Source: Typhlomys cinereus
Taxonomy: Eukaryota > Chordata > Mammalia > Rodentia > Platacanthomyidae
Reading direction: 5' to 3'
Assembly (NCBI GenBank): GCA_023101885.1
Contig: JALPQD010000627.1
Location: 244,543-308,542, forward strand
DNA: 64,000 nucleotides
The notes under the pieces were generated by a model. The model worked only from the letters and a program-made list of their open reading frames with translations. It was not told the origin of the DNA and did no database searches. This document shows positions 22,500 through 33,884 of this stretch, piece after piece; the first letter of the stretch is position 1, and the number at the start of each line of letters is the position of its first letter. The position numbers were made by a program, and so were the translations under genes.

Positions 22500-22905
22500 A
22501 CTCTTAAGATCTTTCAATTTCACTAAACTGAATTATTTGGCCTGGGGTTCTGGGGGTGGGCAGGGACAGAGCTTACCTAGGTCGTGGGTGAGGCCCAGGT
22601 GAACCCCGCACGTGTCCTGACCAGCAGAGCGGGGTGGGGAATGGGAGGATGGGTTTGTAGGTGTGGAGCTATTTAACCCGAGGGCAGCTGGAGCGGGGCC
22701 TGGGCGCAGGGGGAGGTCCTCCTTGGCCCTGGGCCCTGCGCGCAGCTCAGGCTGGATGGTGGGAGTCGGAGCCGGGTCCCTTTGGGCTGACCTGGGGTTC
22801 TGGTGGGCGGCGCAGGCGGACCTTACCTAGATCGCGGGGTGAGGCCCGGCTGGACTGCGCACACGCTTCCAGAGCGGCGGAGCGGGGTGGGGTAAAGGGA
22901 GGGAA
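22500..22905 (-). promoter_or_regulatory. L1-A 5'UTR/promoter with monomer-like tandem repeat
   Basis: A GC-rich block sharply different from the AT-rich surroundings. It contains two related units beginning 'cctggggttctgg' at 22541 and 22791 (period 250 bp) and each continuing through 'cttacctag', 'gtgaggccc' and 'agcggggtgggg'. On the L1 sense (minus) strand this is one complete and one partial monomer-like unit upstream of ORF1. Tandem monomers drive transcription in mouse and rat L1 subfamilies, so a promoter role is inferred by position and composition. The outer unit is truncated near 22900. Confidence 0.72.
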
Positions 22906-22910
22906 TCTGG

Positions 22911-22965
22911 CATTCTTACAACCACCTCTTCCAAAATGTTCTCTGAGCCTTGGAACATAGGGTGC
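22911..22965 (-). mobile_element. L1 3'UTR-like fragment abutting L1-A
   Basis: The stretch 'attcttacaaccacctcttc' then 'tctctgagccttgga' resembles the L1 3'UTR block 'actcttaccgccccctcttccgcaaatgtccctgagcttc' (16960-16995). It suggests that an older L1 3'UTR, or a rearranged piece, lies directly upstream of L1-A. The sequence around 23010-23050 ('ctctgtactgtggtcacttg') also resembles another 3'UTR block. Confidence 0.35.
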
Positions 22966-23069
22966 ATTATTTACATGTCCTGTTTAGGGCCTAGCAGTTT
23001 ATAGTTATTTATTCTCTGTACTGTGGTCACTTGTGATGCACCAGGATTGCAAAAGGAAGTTTCTGGAAT

Positions 23070-23824
23070 GAGTACCGAGAGAGCTTCTAAATTATAAATA
23101 TAAAGAATACAATGTTTAGATAATGCCTTACTGGCTAACACTTAGCAGTTTGTGTTCTCCAAGGTCCTGTGGTCACCCTTTCCATGGGTTGTTGGCCTGA
23201 TTTATTGTACCAAGTTATTTTTTTCTATGGAAAACTGATGTACCTGCTTGGAAACAGGTTTAATCCCTGTTAATCCAAGTCTTTTTATTAGCAGTCAGTA
23301 TATTGTTACTTGTAGAGATATAATAATTATTGTGATTGTGATCATTCTATGACATTTAGCTTCTCATTAGATTGATATATTGATGTATCATAATTTGGCA
23401 CAATACATGTGTGATTTTCCAAGTTCTTTGTGTGTCAATTATTATCATAGATGCACATGTTCAAATTTTAATATATATCGTCCTATAAAAGAAGGTTTTT
23501 CTAAATAATCTATTCTGGGATAGCTAGTATTTTTATTTGTAACTTATAAATGTATGCACATCATCATTAATTTTAAGAAAAGCAGTTCCAGGTTTGGATC
23601 AACTTGCACTATGCATGCTTAAAACTTTGATAGTTTCATATCATATCTTATAAATCTCTCAGCATACTTCTCAAAATCGAATTAATTGAAATGTGCTCCT
23701 AGTATTTGTGTAGTGATGATTTTTTCTGTTTTTTTCAGTGTAATGAAAGTAGATGATTAAACATGAGACTAAAAATATCATCTTTCACTCAACATAAAAC
23801 AGATAATGACCATGAAAAATAGCT
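23070..23824. other. AT-rich sequence, no feature recognised
   Basis: No gene or clear repeat recognised. Confidence 0.4.
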
Positions 23825-23985
23825 CTCCTGTGTTTGTTTATTTTTTAATTTGTGAGATGAAGTAACATGTTGACAACGCTGGTCTCAAGCACATGATATA
23901 ACCAGCATGAACTAGCACTTCTGATCCTCCTAACACAGTCCTGCCTGCTTTGAATGTTTGAATGTGCTACCACCAAGTGTGGTTT
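23825..23985 (-). repeat. Decayed B1-like (7SL-derived) SINE
   Basis: The plus strand shows the reverse B1 order: T-rich start, 'gctggtctcaagcac', 'cttctgatcctcctaacaca', 'gtcctgcctgctttgaa', then 'gtgctaccaccaagtgtggt'. This parallels 'ggctggcctcaaactc...gatcctcctgcctc...gtgccaccatgcc'. It is strongly diverged, with no target duplication identified. Confidence 0.6.
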
Positions 23986-23989
23986 GGGC

Positions 23990-26155
23990 CACACTGAAGA
24001 TGAAACTCAGACTTTCTTACATACTTGGCGACCACTCTTCCTACTGTGTAACATACCCACCATTCCAGAAGACATCACTGAGTTATTCTTTTTTAACTCA
24101 CATTTAAACAATTTTCAAATTTCTTTAAATAACCAAGTTTTTCCCCCCTTCCACCATCTGCTTTCATATTTAAATTTCCCATAGCATTTGGTATAACCCA
24201 TATACCATCTGCCCCATTGTGCAGTTACCACACAATAGTTTTTCAACTCATGTATGTATTCCTGTTGGTTAATCCTTCCGATACATTCATAGTGACCCAG
24301 TTTATCTATTTTTTTCTCCAGTGGACAAATATTTAATGTTCAAAATTCTGTTTTCTTTACTGCTTCATAAGGCCAGTAGATCCAAGGTCAATTTATTCTG
24401 CTTATTGACTTCAGGGATATATACTCATTGGGATATACTATCCATTTTGATAAAATGTATAAGCTAACAAATGTTAAAAAAACAAAATTGAGCGTAAATT
24501 TATTTCTGTCAAGATCTACCATTTTTCATGTTTTGAATACTTGAAAACGAAGATGCAAGAAAGAAATTTTAAATAAGAGGAGAAAAAAGAGGAAAGGAAA
24601 AGGAGGAGGAAGAAAGAGGAAGAGGGGGCAATATGAGTATCTCTGACCTGTATGTCAAGACTAATATTAAACATTATTAAATCTTCATGTAAATTCTTAT
24701 TAAAATTGATAGCCAAATCCTTTAAACGATCTTAAACTACCATTCAAAGTAGAAAATCCAGCAGCAGAGTTGTGGGACCAAATCAAAAATAGATAATGCA
24801 AAAAAGAAAGGAATTGAGTACTGGAAAGGTATACAGAAGTAAGAATTACTGCCATAAGTAAACTTTAAAAGCCTTCTTCGATAACTAGGAAGAAGAAATA
24901 CCACAGCAGATGGCACTAAACACACAGTAACTTCTAATTTTCTTTTTTCTTCCAGCATTACCTGAACTGTCAACTCATATAAGAAAATCCAAATGAGATA
25001 TATAAGGGATAAGAAAGTAAAATTTCAGAGAATAATACAGAATATGTGAGCAATGGAACACTTAAACTGTTTGGATATGCTTAAATTTCCAGCTCCAGTG
25101 ATTTCAGGACTGGGATTTATGCAATTACCTGAAGTTATTACACAGCTACCAGCAATTGTATCTTATAAATCAAGGAAATGTAGAGGAGTTCACGAAAGTT
25201 AAAAATGTCAGTGTAGCATTTTCCTGATGGATGAGACACAGCTTATATTTGTTCATAATTTTACTTCACATGCTCCTGCTGTTCCTGGATATTTACCCAG
25301 TATTCCATGCTCAAGAGTAGAAAGTGGGGATGAAAAGAATATATGAGACCGAGTTAAGAAAACAATAGATATGTAGTGAGTGTAGTTTTGTAAAGTGTGG
25401 CTATAATAGAGTGTCCTCATGGGGAGATTAGTGGAAGGTGTTGCTTAGAACAGAAAGTAATCAATTTTCACCAGAGGAGACATCCAAATAAGGCTAACAC
25501 AGGGAACTGGCATGAAAGTAGAAAACTGATGAGCAGAGGCAACATCCATGAATGAAAATGAGAAGCTGTGGGCCATATATATGGTAAATAGTACAGAGGA
25601 ATGAGCACTCTCTAGGCTATGTAGGAGCTAGAAAGGAAATAGCACAGGGGGAGATGAGTTTGTTTGTGACAAAATTATATATGCAATAGCAAGTAATACA
25701 AGTTGTAATGTTAAGAATCTTGAAACTTACATCCTTGGTGGGAGAAAATGATAACTTTTGGAGATGCAAACAGTGTATATCATGGTAAGTGGTAAATAAT
25801 GACCATAGCATCTTCAAAAATGTATGTTGTAACCAAATCTTAGACCTTTGATATGGGTCCTACTGAACATCACAGAGACATGCAAAGAAGATAGGCATGC
25901 CTGCTACTTCTGCATTGTAAGCTGACTGCAAGAGCAAAGCCCTGTGACTGTTTACCTATTGGAGCTCCTAAGCTTGCTGTGCCCAAGAGCCAGCTCAAGA
26001 GGATTGGAAAGGAGTCTGAATGAAGAGCACTCAACTAGTATGAGATTCATCCTTGGGCAGTAATAAATCACTGCAGTTTTTAAAGCATGTGAGCAATATG
26101 TTTGCATAAGAGAAAAAAAAACTATGTGGACCTGAGGGAAATAGAATAAAAACAT
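23990..26155. other. AT-rich sequence, no clear gene
   Basis: About 2.2 kb without a recognised gene. A polypurine (GA-rich) tract lies at about 24575-24630. The minus-strand frames at 24516-24973 and 25617-26218 show no recognisable domain. Confidence 0.45.
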
Positions 26156-26157
26156 TG

Positions 26158-26255
26158 AGTTAGGGATAGAGAGCTGGCTCAGGGAACAAAGCATTTGCTG
26201 TATGAGCATGAAGACCATAGTTCAGACATCCAGAAAGACCATGTGCTGAAAGCTA
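26158..26255 (+). repeat. Old SINE 5' fragment
   Basis: The stretch 'tagggatagagagctggctc' followed by 'aagaccatagttcagacatc' has the SINE head and a degenerate B box. It stops before any CA-rich end, next to the young minus-strand SINE. Confidence 0.5.
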
Positions 26256-26271
26256 AAACTTGCTTTTTTTA

Positions 26272-26317
26272 TTTAAATTTTTTTATTATTTATTCAATTA
26301 AGCATGTGCGCGCGCGC

Positions 26318-26366
<49 letters not shown>

Positions 26367-26571
26367 ATCAGGCGCAAATTCGGGAACCACCATGGACGCC
26401 TCCATCTCCTTGTTTCCTCTGCCCCGGGATTCACAGGCTCCGCCCTACCAGGACCAGAAATGCAGGCCGTCCCCACTTCTGCCCAGCGTCTATACATAAG
26501 GTCTAGGATCCAAACTCAGGACCTTCCACCTGCAAGGCAGAGGCTTAACCCTTGAGCCACCTCTCCAGCCC
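26272..26571 (-). repeat. Young tRNA-derived SINE with (CG)n(TG)n, copy 5
   Basis: Minus-strand family member with the complete block order. The microsatellite starts with a CG run ('gcgcgcgcgcgtgcgtgtgt') and continues as about 20 TG units. I could find no matching target duplication: the low side ends 'gctaaaacttgc' and the high side starts 'tctttcctcctt'. The high side abuts an L1 3'UTR whose terminal part is missing, so insertion with deletion, or later recombination, is possible. Confidence 0.9.
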
Positions 26572-27286
26572 TCTTTCCTCCTTCCACTCCTCCCTGGACC
26601 TCCCTGCTCCCTCCCCAGTTTTCCCCTTCCTTTCCCCCCTCCCTCTCTTTCTCCCAGTGCCCCCTCCCCCATCTCTGAAGCATCCTTTAATGTGTATATC
26701 AAACTTTCCTCTGGGTCCTCCTCTCTGATGAGGTGTAAGGACTCAGTGGCATTTCCTAGAATTCCTTCTTGTGTTCTCCTTAAGTACAGGAACACTATTG
26801 TGACTATTAATCCCTTGTTTCTAAAGATCCTAGTGCCTTTAGTTCTTGCTAGACTTTGAGGGGTCAATGATATGTTAGTCATTGCACAGATCATGCAGAG
26901 TCCTATTATAACTGACATCTAATACCCATCAGGATGAAGCCAGGGCATTGCAGGAGCAGCAAAACTGAAAAAAAATCAACAAAACATAATTCAGAACATC
27001 AGAAACTCTATATCAACCACCTGGAATCTCTCCCCATCCTGAAGCTCAGGGAAATTTGCAGAAGAGGGGGCGGTAAGATTGTAAGAGCAGGGCTGGAGAG
27101 GTGGCTCAGGGGTTAAGCCTCCGCCTTGGAGGCGGAAGGTCCTGAGTTCGGATCCCAGATCCCAAGTATAGACGCCAGGCGGAAGCGGGGGCGGCCTGCG
27201 CTTCTGGTCCTGGTAGGGCGGAGCCTGTGAATCCCAGGGCAGAAGGAGGTGGAGGCGTCCATGGTGGTTTGCGAATTCGTTCGTGG

Positions 27287-27328
<42 letters not shown>

Positions 27329-27466
27329 ACACACACGCACATGCGCACAGTTGAATAAATAATAATAATAAAAAAAAAGACTGTAAGAGCACAAGGATGG
27401 GAGGAGTCAAGATATGCAAGATACTCCACACAAGTTAGGGCTGAAGCAATTATAATAGGACTCTGC
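26572..27466 (-). mobile_element. Short L1 3' end with 5' inversion (L1-G), twin-priming structure
   Basis: Bases 26572-26922 are L1 3'UTR in minus orientation. Bases 26923-27466, excluding the SINE at 27090-27378 and its duplicated site, are the preceding part of the same 3'UTR in plus orientation. The outer end of the inverted part ('ttataataggactctgcatg', about 27447-27466) is repeated at the junction in the minus-oriented part, giving an overlap of about 20 bp. That is the arrangement expected when a second primer extends on the same L1 RNA during integration. The terminal L1 tail is missing next to SINE copy 5. The minus-strand frame at 26490-26918 is not an L1 protein frame. Confidence 0.75.
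27090..27378 (+). repeat. Young tRNA-derived SINE inside L1-G, copy 6
   Basis: A plus-strand full-length copy with A-box and B-box like motifs, a CA tract and the tail 'gttgaataaataataataat'. It interrupts the L1-G 3'UTR. The target duplication is 'gattgtaagagca' (27077-27089) versus 'gactgtaagagca' (27379-27391), one mismatch. Insertion therefore post-dates L1-G. Confidence 0.95.
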
Positions 27467-27469
27467 ATG

Positions 27470-29958
27470 AAAACTTTCAAAGGGCAAGAATCTCTAAAGG
27501 AATATGTGTTTTCATGATGCAAAATCTCCATTTTGTTCTTGCTTACAATTCTTTTTGCAGTTCATAGTTCAGTTTAGCAAGAAAGTTCATAACAACTCCA
27601 AGAACCAACTAGTACTGGATATACCACATCCAGAGGAATTGCACAGTAGAATGAATATTCTCTCCTGCCAGTCTGTTGATCTGTTTAACTGTGTTTAAAT
27701 CTTCCAAATTAATGACCCAGTCCTCTCCCAGGGAACAGCTGTCCCCTTATCGGCTGAGTCTTACTTCATCGTTTAGATAATTTTCTACCAGTTTTTTCAT
27801 TACTTTCCTTAGTTACTAATTTTTCAAAGATTTATCCAAAGTCTTATCCCTCCATGCTTTAATTTGAGACCTGTATTTAACTGGTATAGTTGCTCTTAGG
27901 GACCCAATGACAGAGATTAGTTATAACAGCTATTTATAAACTACAAAGTCCAAAAATCATGATTAACTGGATTGCTAAGAAGAAATAGCACTGAGCTCAA
28001 ATTTTATAATTAAATAAATGAAAAATCATGTCAAACTTGATCTATCCAGTTATTACATATACTAGAAACATTACCTGAGAAATCAATTGTATAGGAATAG
28101 ATAAAAGGAAAGATTTGAAAATATAAATTTTAATTTCATACATTTAGAAGAAAGTAAAAATAACTAGTGCTCTTCTACTTGAATACTCTAATGTCTTCTA
28201 TCTTAATTTTCATGGTGTCTAATTTCTGCATTTTTCTTTAGTAGGCCTGCTTTTACCTCCATTTCCCCACTGTTGATATTGCAAAAATAAATCTACAGCA
28301 TGAACAGTGCACTGCTGTAGATTTAATCCAGGGCTTTGTGTGTGAGAGACAAGAAGGCTATCAACTGACTTATATCCCAAGTTGACAAATACATTTGTTT
28401 AAAAAAAAAGTAGCTATTTTTCTGGCTGTTTTGTTTGTTTATTCATTTAATCATTAGAACTTGTGAGCTCTAGATATGTGTCCTATGTCTTTTAAGCTGA
28501 TACCACACATCTTTCCTTAAATTTGCCCTCTTAGAAATACAAGAACAGCCTAATCAGTGTAATGTAAATCAGTAAGGAATGCCCTTCACAGAACTACTAA
28601 GGATATGAAAAAGCAAAGAAGATGGAAAAAGAGAACCTTACTAAAAATTTGCATGCATTTTTGAAAATACATCAATCGAAGCCATTTCTTGTCAATTAAC
28701 ATTTGTTGATGAAAAGATGCCTACATGACTTTTGGGGAGACATTGCTTGATTATATAATAGCTTTGCCTAAGTCTCTCAAGAGCTTAAATGTTTTCAAAT
28801 TTTTTCTTCATGTTAATAAAATTTATAACAGAGCCAGCAGCCTTGAGTATGAACTTATGCATATTTACCTGTGTTAGACAGTTCTATGCAGTTTATCATG
28901 GGTGAAAAAAATTTGATAGAGCATTGTGAGTTCCTTGGAGGAAGAGAGCAATAAAAATGCAAAATAATAAATACAGATGATTTTACAAAGCTGCTTTACA
29001 AAGATGAAATAGTTTTATCCCACAGTCTATGGATGAGTGAAATGTATTATAATGAAATAACAATACATGCCACTTCATGAATCTAGCTCCCTAAATATTC
29101 ACAGAAGACAGGTCTATATATTATGAAAGGTAATATGAAAAAGCATTTGCATTCTGATTTTTCATTTTATCATATACTGAAATACAGAGCTTAAAAAATT
29201 AAGAATTTTTAATGTGGAAAATATCTACTAGAAGAGATTGGAGGTGATAATCTTAAAACATAATCAAGGGTTACTGCTTGATCCACTGCTTACTCTAAGC
29301 ATCTTTCTACCAGATTTACTGAATGTCTAATTCAACTCAAGCACAGTAATGTTATCAATAGGAAACAGTGTTGAGTAATTTATAGTTACTTCTGTATTCT
29401 AAAAGAAATTTATTATATAACATGTCATGTAAAGATACAGACTAACTTAGAGGACTGTCTTCACTAAATTAATCCTCAATTTTCTTAGTATTGCTATATT
29501 CTTTGATATTTTTCATATGAATGAATTTTCATATGAATGAATGCAATGAATTTATGTTATTTTTGGACATTACTATCCAATCTCATTCTTCCTCCTTTCC
29601 CATTGCATACTGTCTCCTTTCCAGATAATCTCACTCTTACTTTCACATCATTTTGCATGGTTAACCTACTAGCCAGTATTGGAAAATGCCTGAATAACTC
29701 ACTGTAGTGATATCGGTTTTCACAAGACTTGTACAGTTCCTTATATGTTTGCCCAGAATTCATTCTCACTGGAGTTAAGTTGTTGGCAGAAACTAACATC
29801 ACCACTTGAAACAGAAACAGATTGTTTTTAGACCATAACATTCTACCACTTGGCTGCGTATACATTCTTCTAATTTAGTCAAATTTTAAAAGGTACAATA
29901 GTCCAATCATTTTTAGTTTTTTTAGACCAGTTTTCGAAATTTCATAGTCACAATACTT
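27470..29958. other. AT-rich sequence, no gene recognised
   Basis: About 2.5 kb of mostly unique-looking sequence. A stretch at about 28305-28380 ('aatccagggctttgtgtgtg') may be the remnant of an ID-like SINE. A perfect tandem pair of the 16-mer 'ttttcatatgaatgaa' lies at 29510-29541. The minus-strand frame at 29557-29865 (102 codons) has no domain I recognise. Confidence 0.45.
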
Positions 29959-29976
29959 GAAAGTCCAATATATCTT

Positions 29977-30003
29977 TTTTTTTTATTCAATTGTGTGTGT
30001 GTG

Positions 30004-30045
<42 letters not shown>

Positions 30046-30254
30046 ACCACGAACGAATTCGGGAACCACCATGGACCACCTCCACCTCCTCCTTGTTTAC
30101 TCTGTCCTGGGATTCACAGTCTGCCCTACCTGACCAGTAAACGCAGGCAGTCCCTGCTTCCGCCTGGCGTCTATAAGTGGGGTGTAGGAACTCTAACTCA
30201 GGAACTTCCGCCTGCAAGGCAGAGGCTTAACCCCTGAGCTACCTCTCCAGCCCC
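29977..30254 (-). repeat. Young tRNA-derived SINE with internal (TG/CA)n, copy 7
   Basis: Minus-strand copy with a T-rich tail, (TG)n, 'gaattcgggaaccaccatgg', a slightly shortened body and the complement of the head. It has a perfect 17-bp target duplication, 'aaagtccaatatatctt', at 29960-29976 and 30256-30272. Confidence 0.95.
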
Positions 30255-30274
30255 AAAAGTCCAATATATCTTAA

Positions 30275-31900
30275 ATGTGAATTCTTATTAAATAAAACAA
30301 AAAAACAAGATGCTCACTTCAACACAATGTAAACATTCTTATGCCAAAATGAATATCAAAGAAAATTAAGAAAATACCAAGTCAAAATTAAGACCCAAAT
30401 CCAGCAGGAAAATACTACGTTCTGTGATTCAAAATCCACCTTCTGGGACTTATATACAGCTCTACTTCCTGCAGAAAACAGTTTCTTTTCTATATTAATC
30501 TCATGTGCTGCCATAGAAAAGCACATTTTTAGGCAACTGATTTGGAGGAGCAAGAAACTGATTAGGCTTGAGATTTCTGCCTTTGAACAAATTCAAATCT
30601 TCACAGATTGGAACTTCAGTAAATTAGTTTGTTGTCCTTTGACATCCACATATTTGCCAGCCTTGCTCCACCACACACAGAGAGAGAGAGAGAATGAGAA
30701 ATAGAATGGGGGGAGGTGAGAAAGAAAAAAAAAGCTTCCTCTTTTAAAATGTGTTTTGTTACAGAAAGGAAAGTTAGCATTAGTCACTAAGAAACTCTGC
30801 GTCAGTCTTGTTAATACATGAAGGGCTAAAGGATCATCACATGAGAGCCGTAGGAAACACCATTGATAGGACCAAAATAGGAGCAGTCAATTAGGTGATT
30901 CTTCAACTGAGGGATGGATTGAAAGGATCTATTAAAAAACAAAAGTGGAAGCCAAATGTGAGATTGATTTCTGGACAGCTTTCTTATGCCAGACAGAATA
31001 AACCTTTTTGAATTCAGCTCCCTAATGTTATAAAGGCAGTAGTAATTAGATATGATAACTACAATTTCTATTGTGGTTAAAATTACTAATGATTCTAAAA
31101 TTCTGAGGTATGACCTTTGTCTTTATAACTATTGGGTCCTTATTCTTTAGACTTATGGGCCAACAAAATTCTTACAAACATATACGATAAAATGAAAAAC
31201 TTAACTTTTGCTTTTCTTTTTGTTATTTTAACTCATTATTGATATTTGGAAGATGGAAACAGTCCGGACATCTGTTTCTGTAAGTTCATATTCATCATCA
31301 TAAGCCCATGAAATCGAGAAAATCCAAAGTGTTTCATGTCTTCTTGAAGTACATAGCTTATGGCTAAGCTTCTCCTAATTCAAAAGAATCACTCATTACC
31401 TTTGAGATTTACTTGAAAATAACTTTGAAATCTCCAGTGTCTTCCCAAATAATTTAACTACTTGCAAAAAAAGTGTTATTGAAATGAAAAGTGATTCGAT
31501 TTAATTCATCAATTTAATTAAAAAGCTAAAAATCAAAAGAGGTTCCTTAACATCATGATCAATGCAATATCAAAGTACAGGATCAGCAGCAAAGAGGCAT
31601 TGATAAAGTTAAGTCTTATATTTATTTTAAAAAATTTATAGGATGCCATTTATTTTAATCCTGATAGCATGATTTTCATCTACCATTTTCATATTTCAAA
31701 AAATTCACACAAATACAAAAACCCACGAACACATGCACACACACATGCACTCACATAAATTCTGAAACACTGTTTGTCTATTTGTGTGCATGCAAATACA
31801 TATGTCTGCATACATCAGTACCAACGACTGATACTAGAATCTATAATATGCTAGAAAAATTTTCATAGTTAATCCATGTATTGCAAATAAATTCACAAAT
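30275..31900. other. AT-rich sequence, no gene recognised
   Basis: No gene recognised. A short (AG)n run lies near 30679-30694 and a CA-rich patch at about 31715-31755. Confidence 0.45.
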
Positions 31901-31904
31901 ATCT

Positions 31905-32400
31905 TATGAGAACAAGGAGTTTTATTCTGATTTATGATTGTCTGGCAACAGTCCCTTGTCCAGCTTGGACATACCTAAGATCAAGGGAACTGTCCACATT
32001 ATATCTACAGGATTGCTGAGAGAGAGTTAAACCTCACTTGCCAAGAACATGTCCAAATATGCCAAAGAATGTCAACTCATTGAACCAGTTGAGAAGTATG
32101 GAAATATGCTCATGCTCAGGGAATTCACAGTCTTACAGTCCAGCTCAGTTCAGGAGTGAACATCTCAGCAGTCCCAGGCTGGTGCTGAAAATTTCTAAAC
32201 TTTACTAAACCAGCTTCCCTATCATACCTACCTGCCCAGGAAATAGTCCTACCCATTATGGCTGGGTCTCCCCCATCTTAGACAATCTCCTGAAGGCTCA
32301 TTCAGGCTTAGCTCAACTACTAATTCTTCACAACTGTACTCAACTTCTATTATGAAGTTGATAGCTGCATCTAACTATAATATAAGTGATACAACTGAGC
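31905..32400 (-). repeat. Medium-length rodent repeat, copy d
   Basis: The plus strand reads 'cttgtccagcttggacatac', 'gatcaagggaactgtccaca', 'aagaacatgtccaaatatgc', 'tggctgggtctcccccatct' and ends near 'gaagttgatagctgcatcta'. This follows the same reverse block order as the copy at 8500-8926. It is longer than that copy, with extra sequence at about 32080-32220. Confidence 0.58.
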
Positions 32401-32404
32401 TGAC

Positions 32405-32970
32405 TCCACAGTTAAGGATTGATAAAGTAATTTAAGAAAATATCAAGGTGTCTCTTATGTTTATATTGTCTGCAAGTCATGCAGAGTTTTGCTATATGAA
32501 AATAAAGCTTTAAGGCTTGATTTTACAGCATAAGACTCAAAGGAACACAGGAACAGCAGAGGAGTGACTGATATGCATGTGTCCTTAGCATTTCATATGG
32601 GCTGTCTTATTTATGACTTCATAATATTGGGAGATTAAACATTCAGACTCATAACTCCAGATGTATTAGGTTACCAGTACTATGAGAAATGAATTCTAGG
32701 GCTGTACAATAGCAAGGTGTCTGTGTTTTGTTGTTAATATCATAGGATGAGATTTATGACATTTTAAGGAATTTCGTTCTACCTAAAAGTTTACATCCTA
32801 CTTTTCGGGGATAGTTCTGTCTTATACTTGCTCTTAAAAGTGAACTAAAGTTATGTAATCACCTCTTGATGTAGAAGGTATACACACATCTCTCAATTTT
32901 TTTGCAAAGTTTTGCAATTTGTTATAGTAAAGAAGTATAGCCAGTATTTGGGAAACTGAAATATTAGTTT
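32405..32970. other. AT-rich sequence, no feature recognised
   Basis: No gene or repeat recognised. Confidence 0.4.
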
Positions 32971-32980
32971 AGAAAAACTT

Positions 32981-33274
32981 TTTTTCAATTTTTTTATTAT
33001 TTATTCAATTGTGTGTGTGTGTGTATGTATGTGCGGGCACGCAGGTGTGTGTGTGTGTGTGTGTGTGTGCAGAACCAAGGGCGAATTTGGGAACCACCAT
33101 GGACCGCTTCCACCTCCTCCTTGTTTCCTCTGTCCTGGGATTCACAGGCTCTGCCCTACCAGGACCAGAAAAACAGGCCAACCCCGCTTCCACTCACATG
33201 GGATCTGGGATCCGAACTCAGGACCTTCCACCTGAAAGGCAGAGGCTTAACCCCTGAGCCACTTCTCCAGCCCC
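32981..33274 (-). repeat. Young tRNA-derived SINE with internal (TG/CA)n, copy 8
   Basis: Minus-strand copy with an interrupted (TG)n tract and a small deletion near the 'gcgtctatacgtgggatc' block, which here reads 'ccactcacatgggatctggg'. Short flank duplication 'gaaaaactt' at 32972-32980 and 33277-33285. Confidence 0.9.
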
Positions 33275-33289
33275 TGGAAAAACTTCTTA

Positions 33290-33884
33290 AGAGGAAAAAT
33301 AGATATTTTCTAATATTAGACATAAAGTGATGGTTAGCTGAAAAATTATAATAATAAGGAGGTAATTTAGTAGTTTAAATGTGTTTACTTCATATTGACT
33401 TTATCTCTGAATTTGTTTTGATCCGGCTCAGCAATCCAAACATACCCATGAAATTTCATTGGTAACATGTCTGTTTCTGTTATGTTTTTTCAGTGTAATC
33501 TGCTAATATGTTTATAGTATAATACCTATGAAGGATTGTTCTGCATGTATAAGATTGGAAAATAATTTAATTTTGGAAATACATTTGCTAAAATAAATTC
33601 TAAGTATTAAAAACATATGCTTAAATTTTAATGTCTAATCTCATCCAAAGAAACTATATTTATCTTTTCAAAATAAAGAGGTAAACTAAAAGCTTTTATT
33701 TATCCATATTACACTTCATGTTAATTGACAAACTTTGATTCACTGTCACAAAAAAAGAACTCATTTGCTTACACATCTAAATGAAAATAGAAATGAAAGG
33801 AAGGTAGAAAAAAAGAGGAAAGGGAAGGAACAAGGAAGAAAGATCCAAGAGCTTTGCTAAAGAAGGATCATTCAAAATTCTCTT
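33290..33884. other. AT-rich sequence, no feature recognised
   Basis: No gene or repeat recognised; a GA-rich patch lies at about 33790-33845. Confidence 0.4.

Larger units (their letters stand above)
16498..22905 (-). mobile_element. Near full-length LINE-1, defective (L1-A)
   Basis: About 6.4 kb, minus strand: poly(A) tail and 3'UTR with a purine-rich tract at 16498-17570, ORF2 at about 17573-21345, ORF1 at about 21395-22489, and a GC-rich 5'UTR at about 22500-22905. L1 encodes an RNA-binding chaperone (ORF1p) and an endonuclease/reverse transcriptase (ORF2p) that copy L1 and SINE RNA into the genome by target-primed reverse transcription. Both frames here are broken by frameshifts and stops, so the copy is not autonomous. 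The 3'UTR carries a roughly 35-bp ORF2-like patch shared with L1-F. No clear target duplication was found at the ends. Confidence 0.95.

Noticed and set aside
22661..22960. Host CpG island or gene promoter with a 99-codon GC-rich frame
   Set aside because: The block sits exactly where the 5'UTR of L1-A belongs and contains repeated monomer-like units; the frame is compositional.
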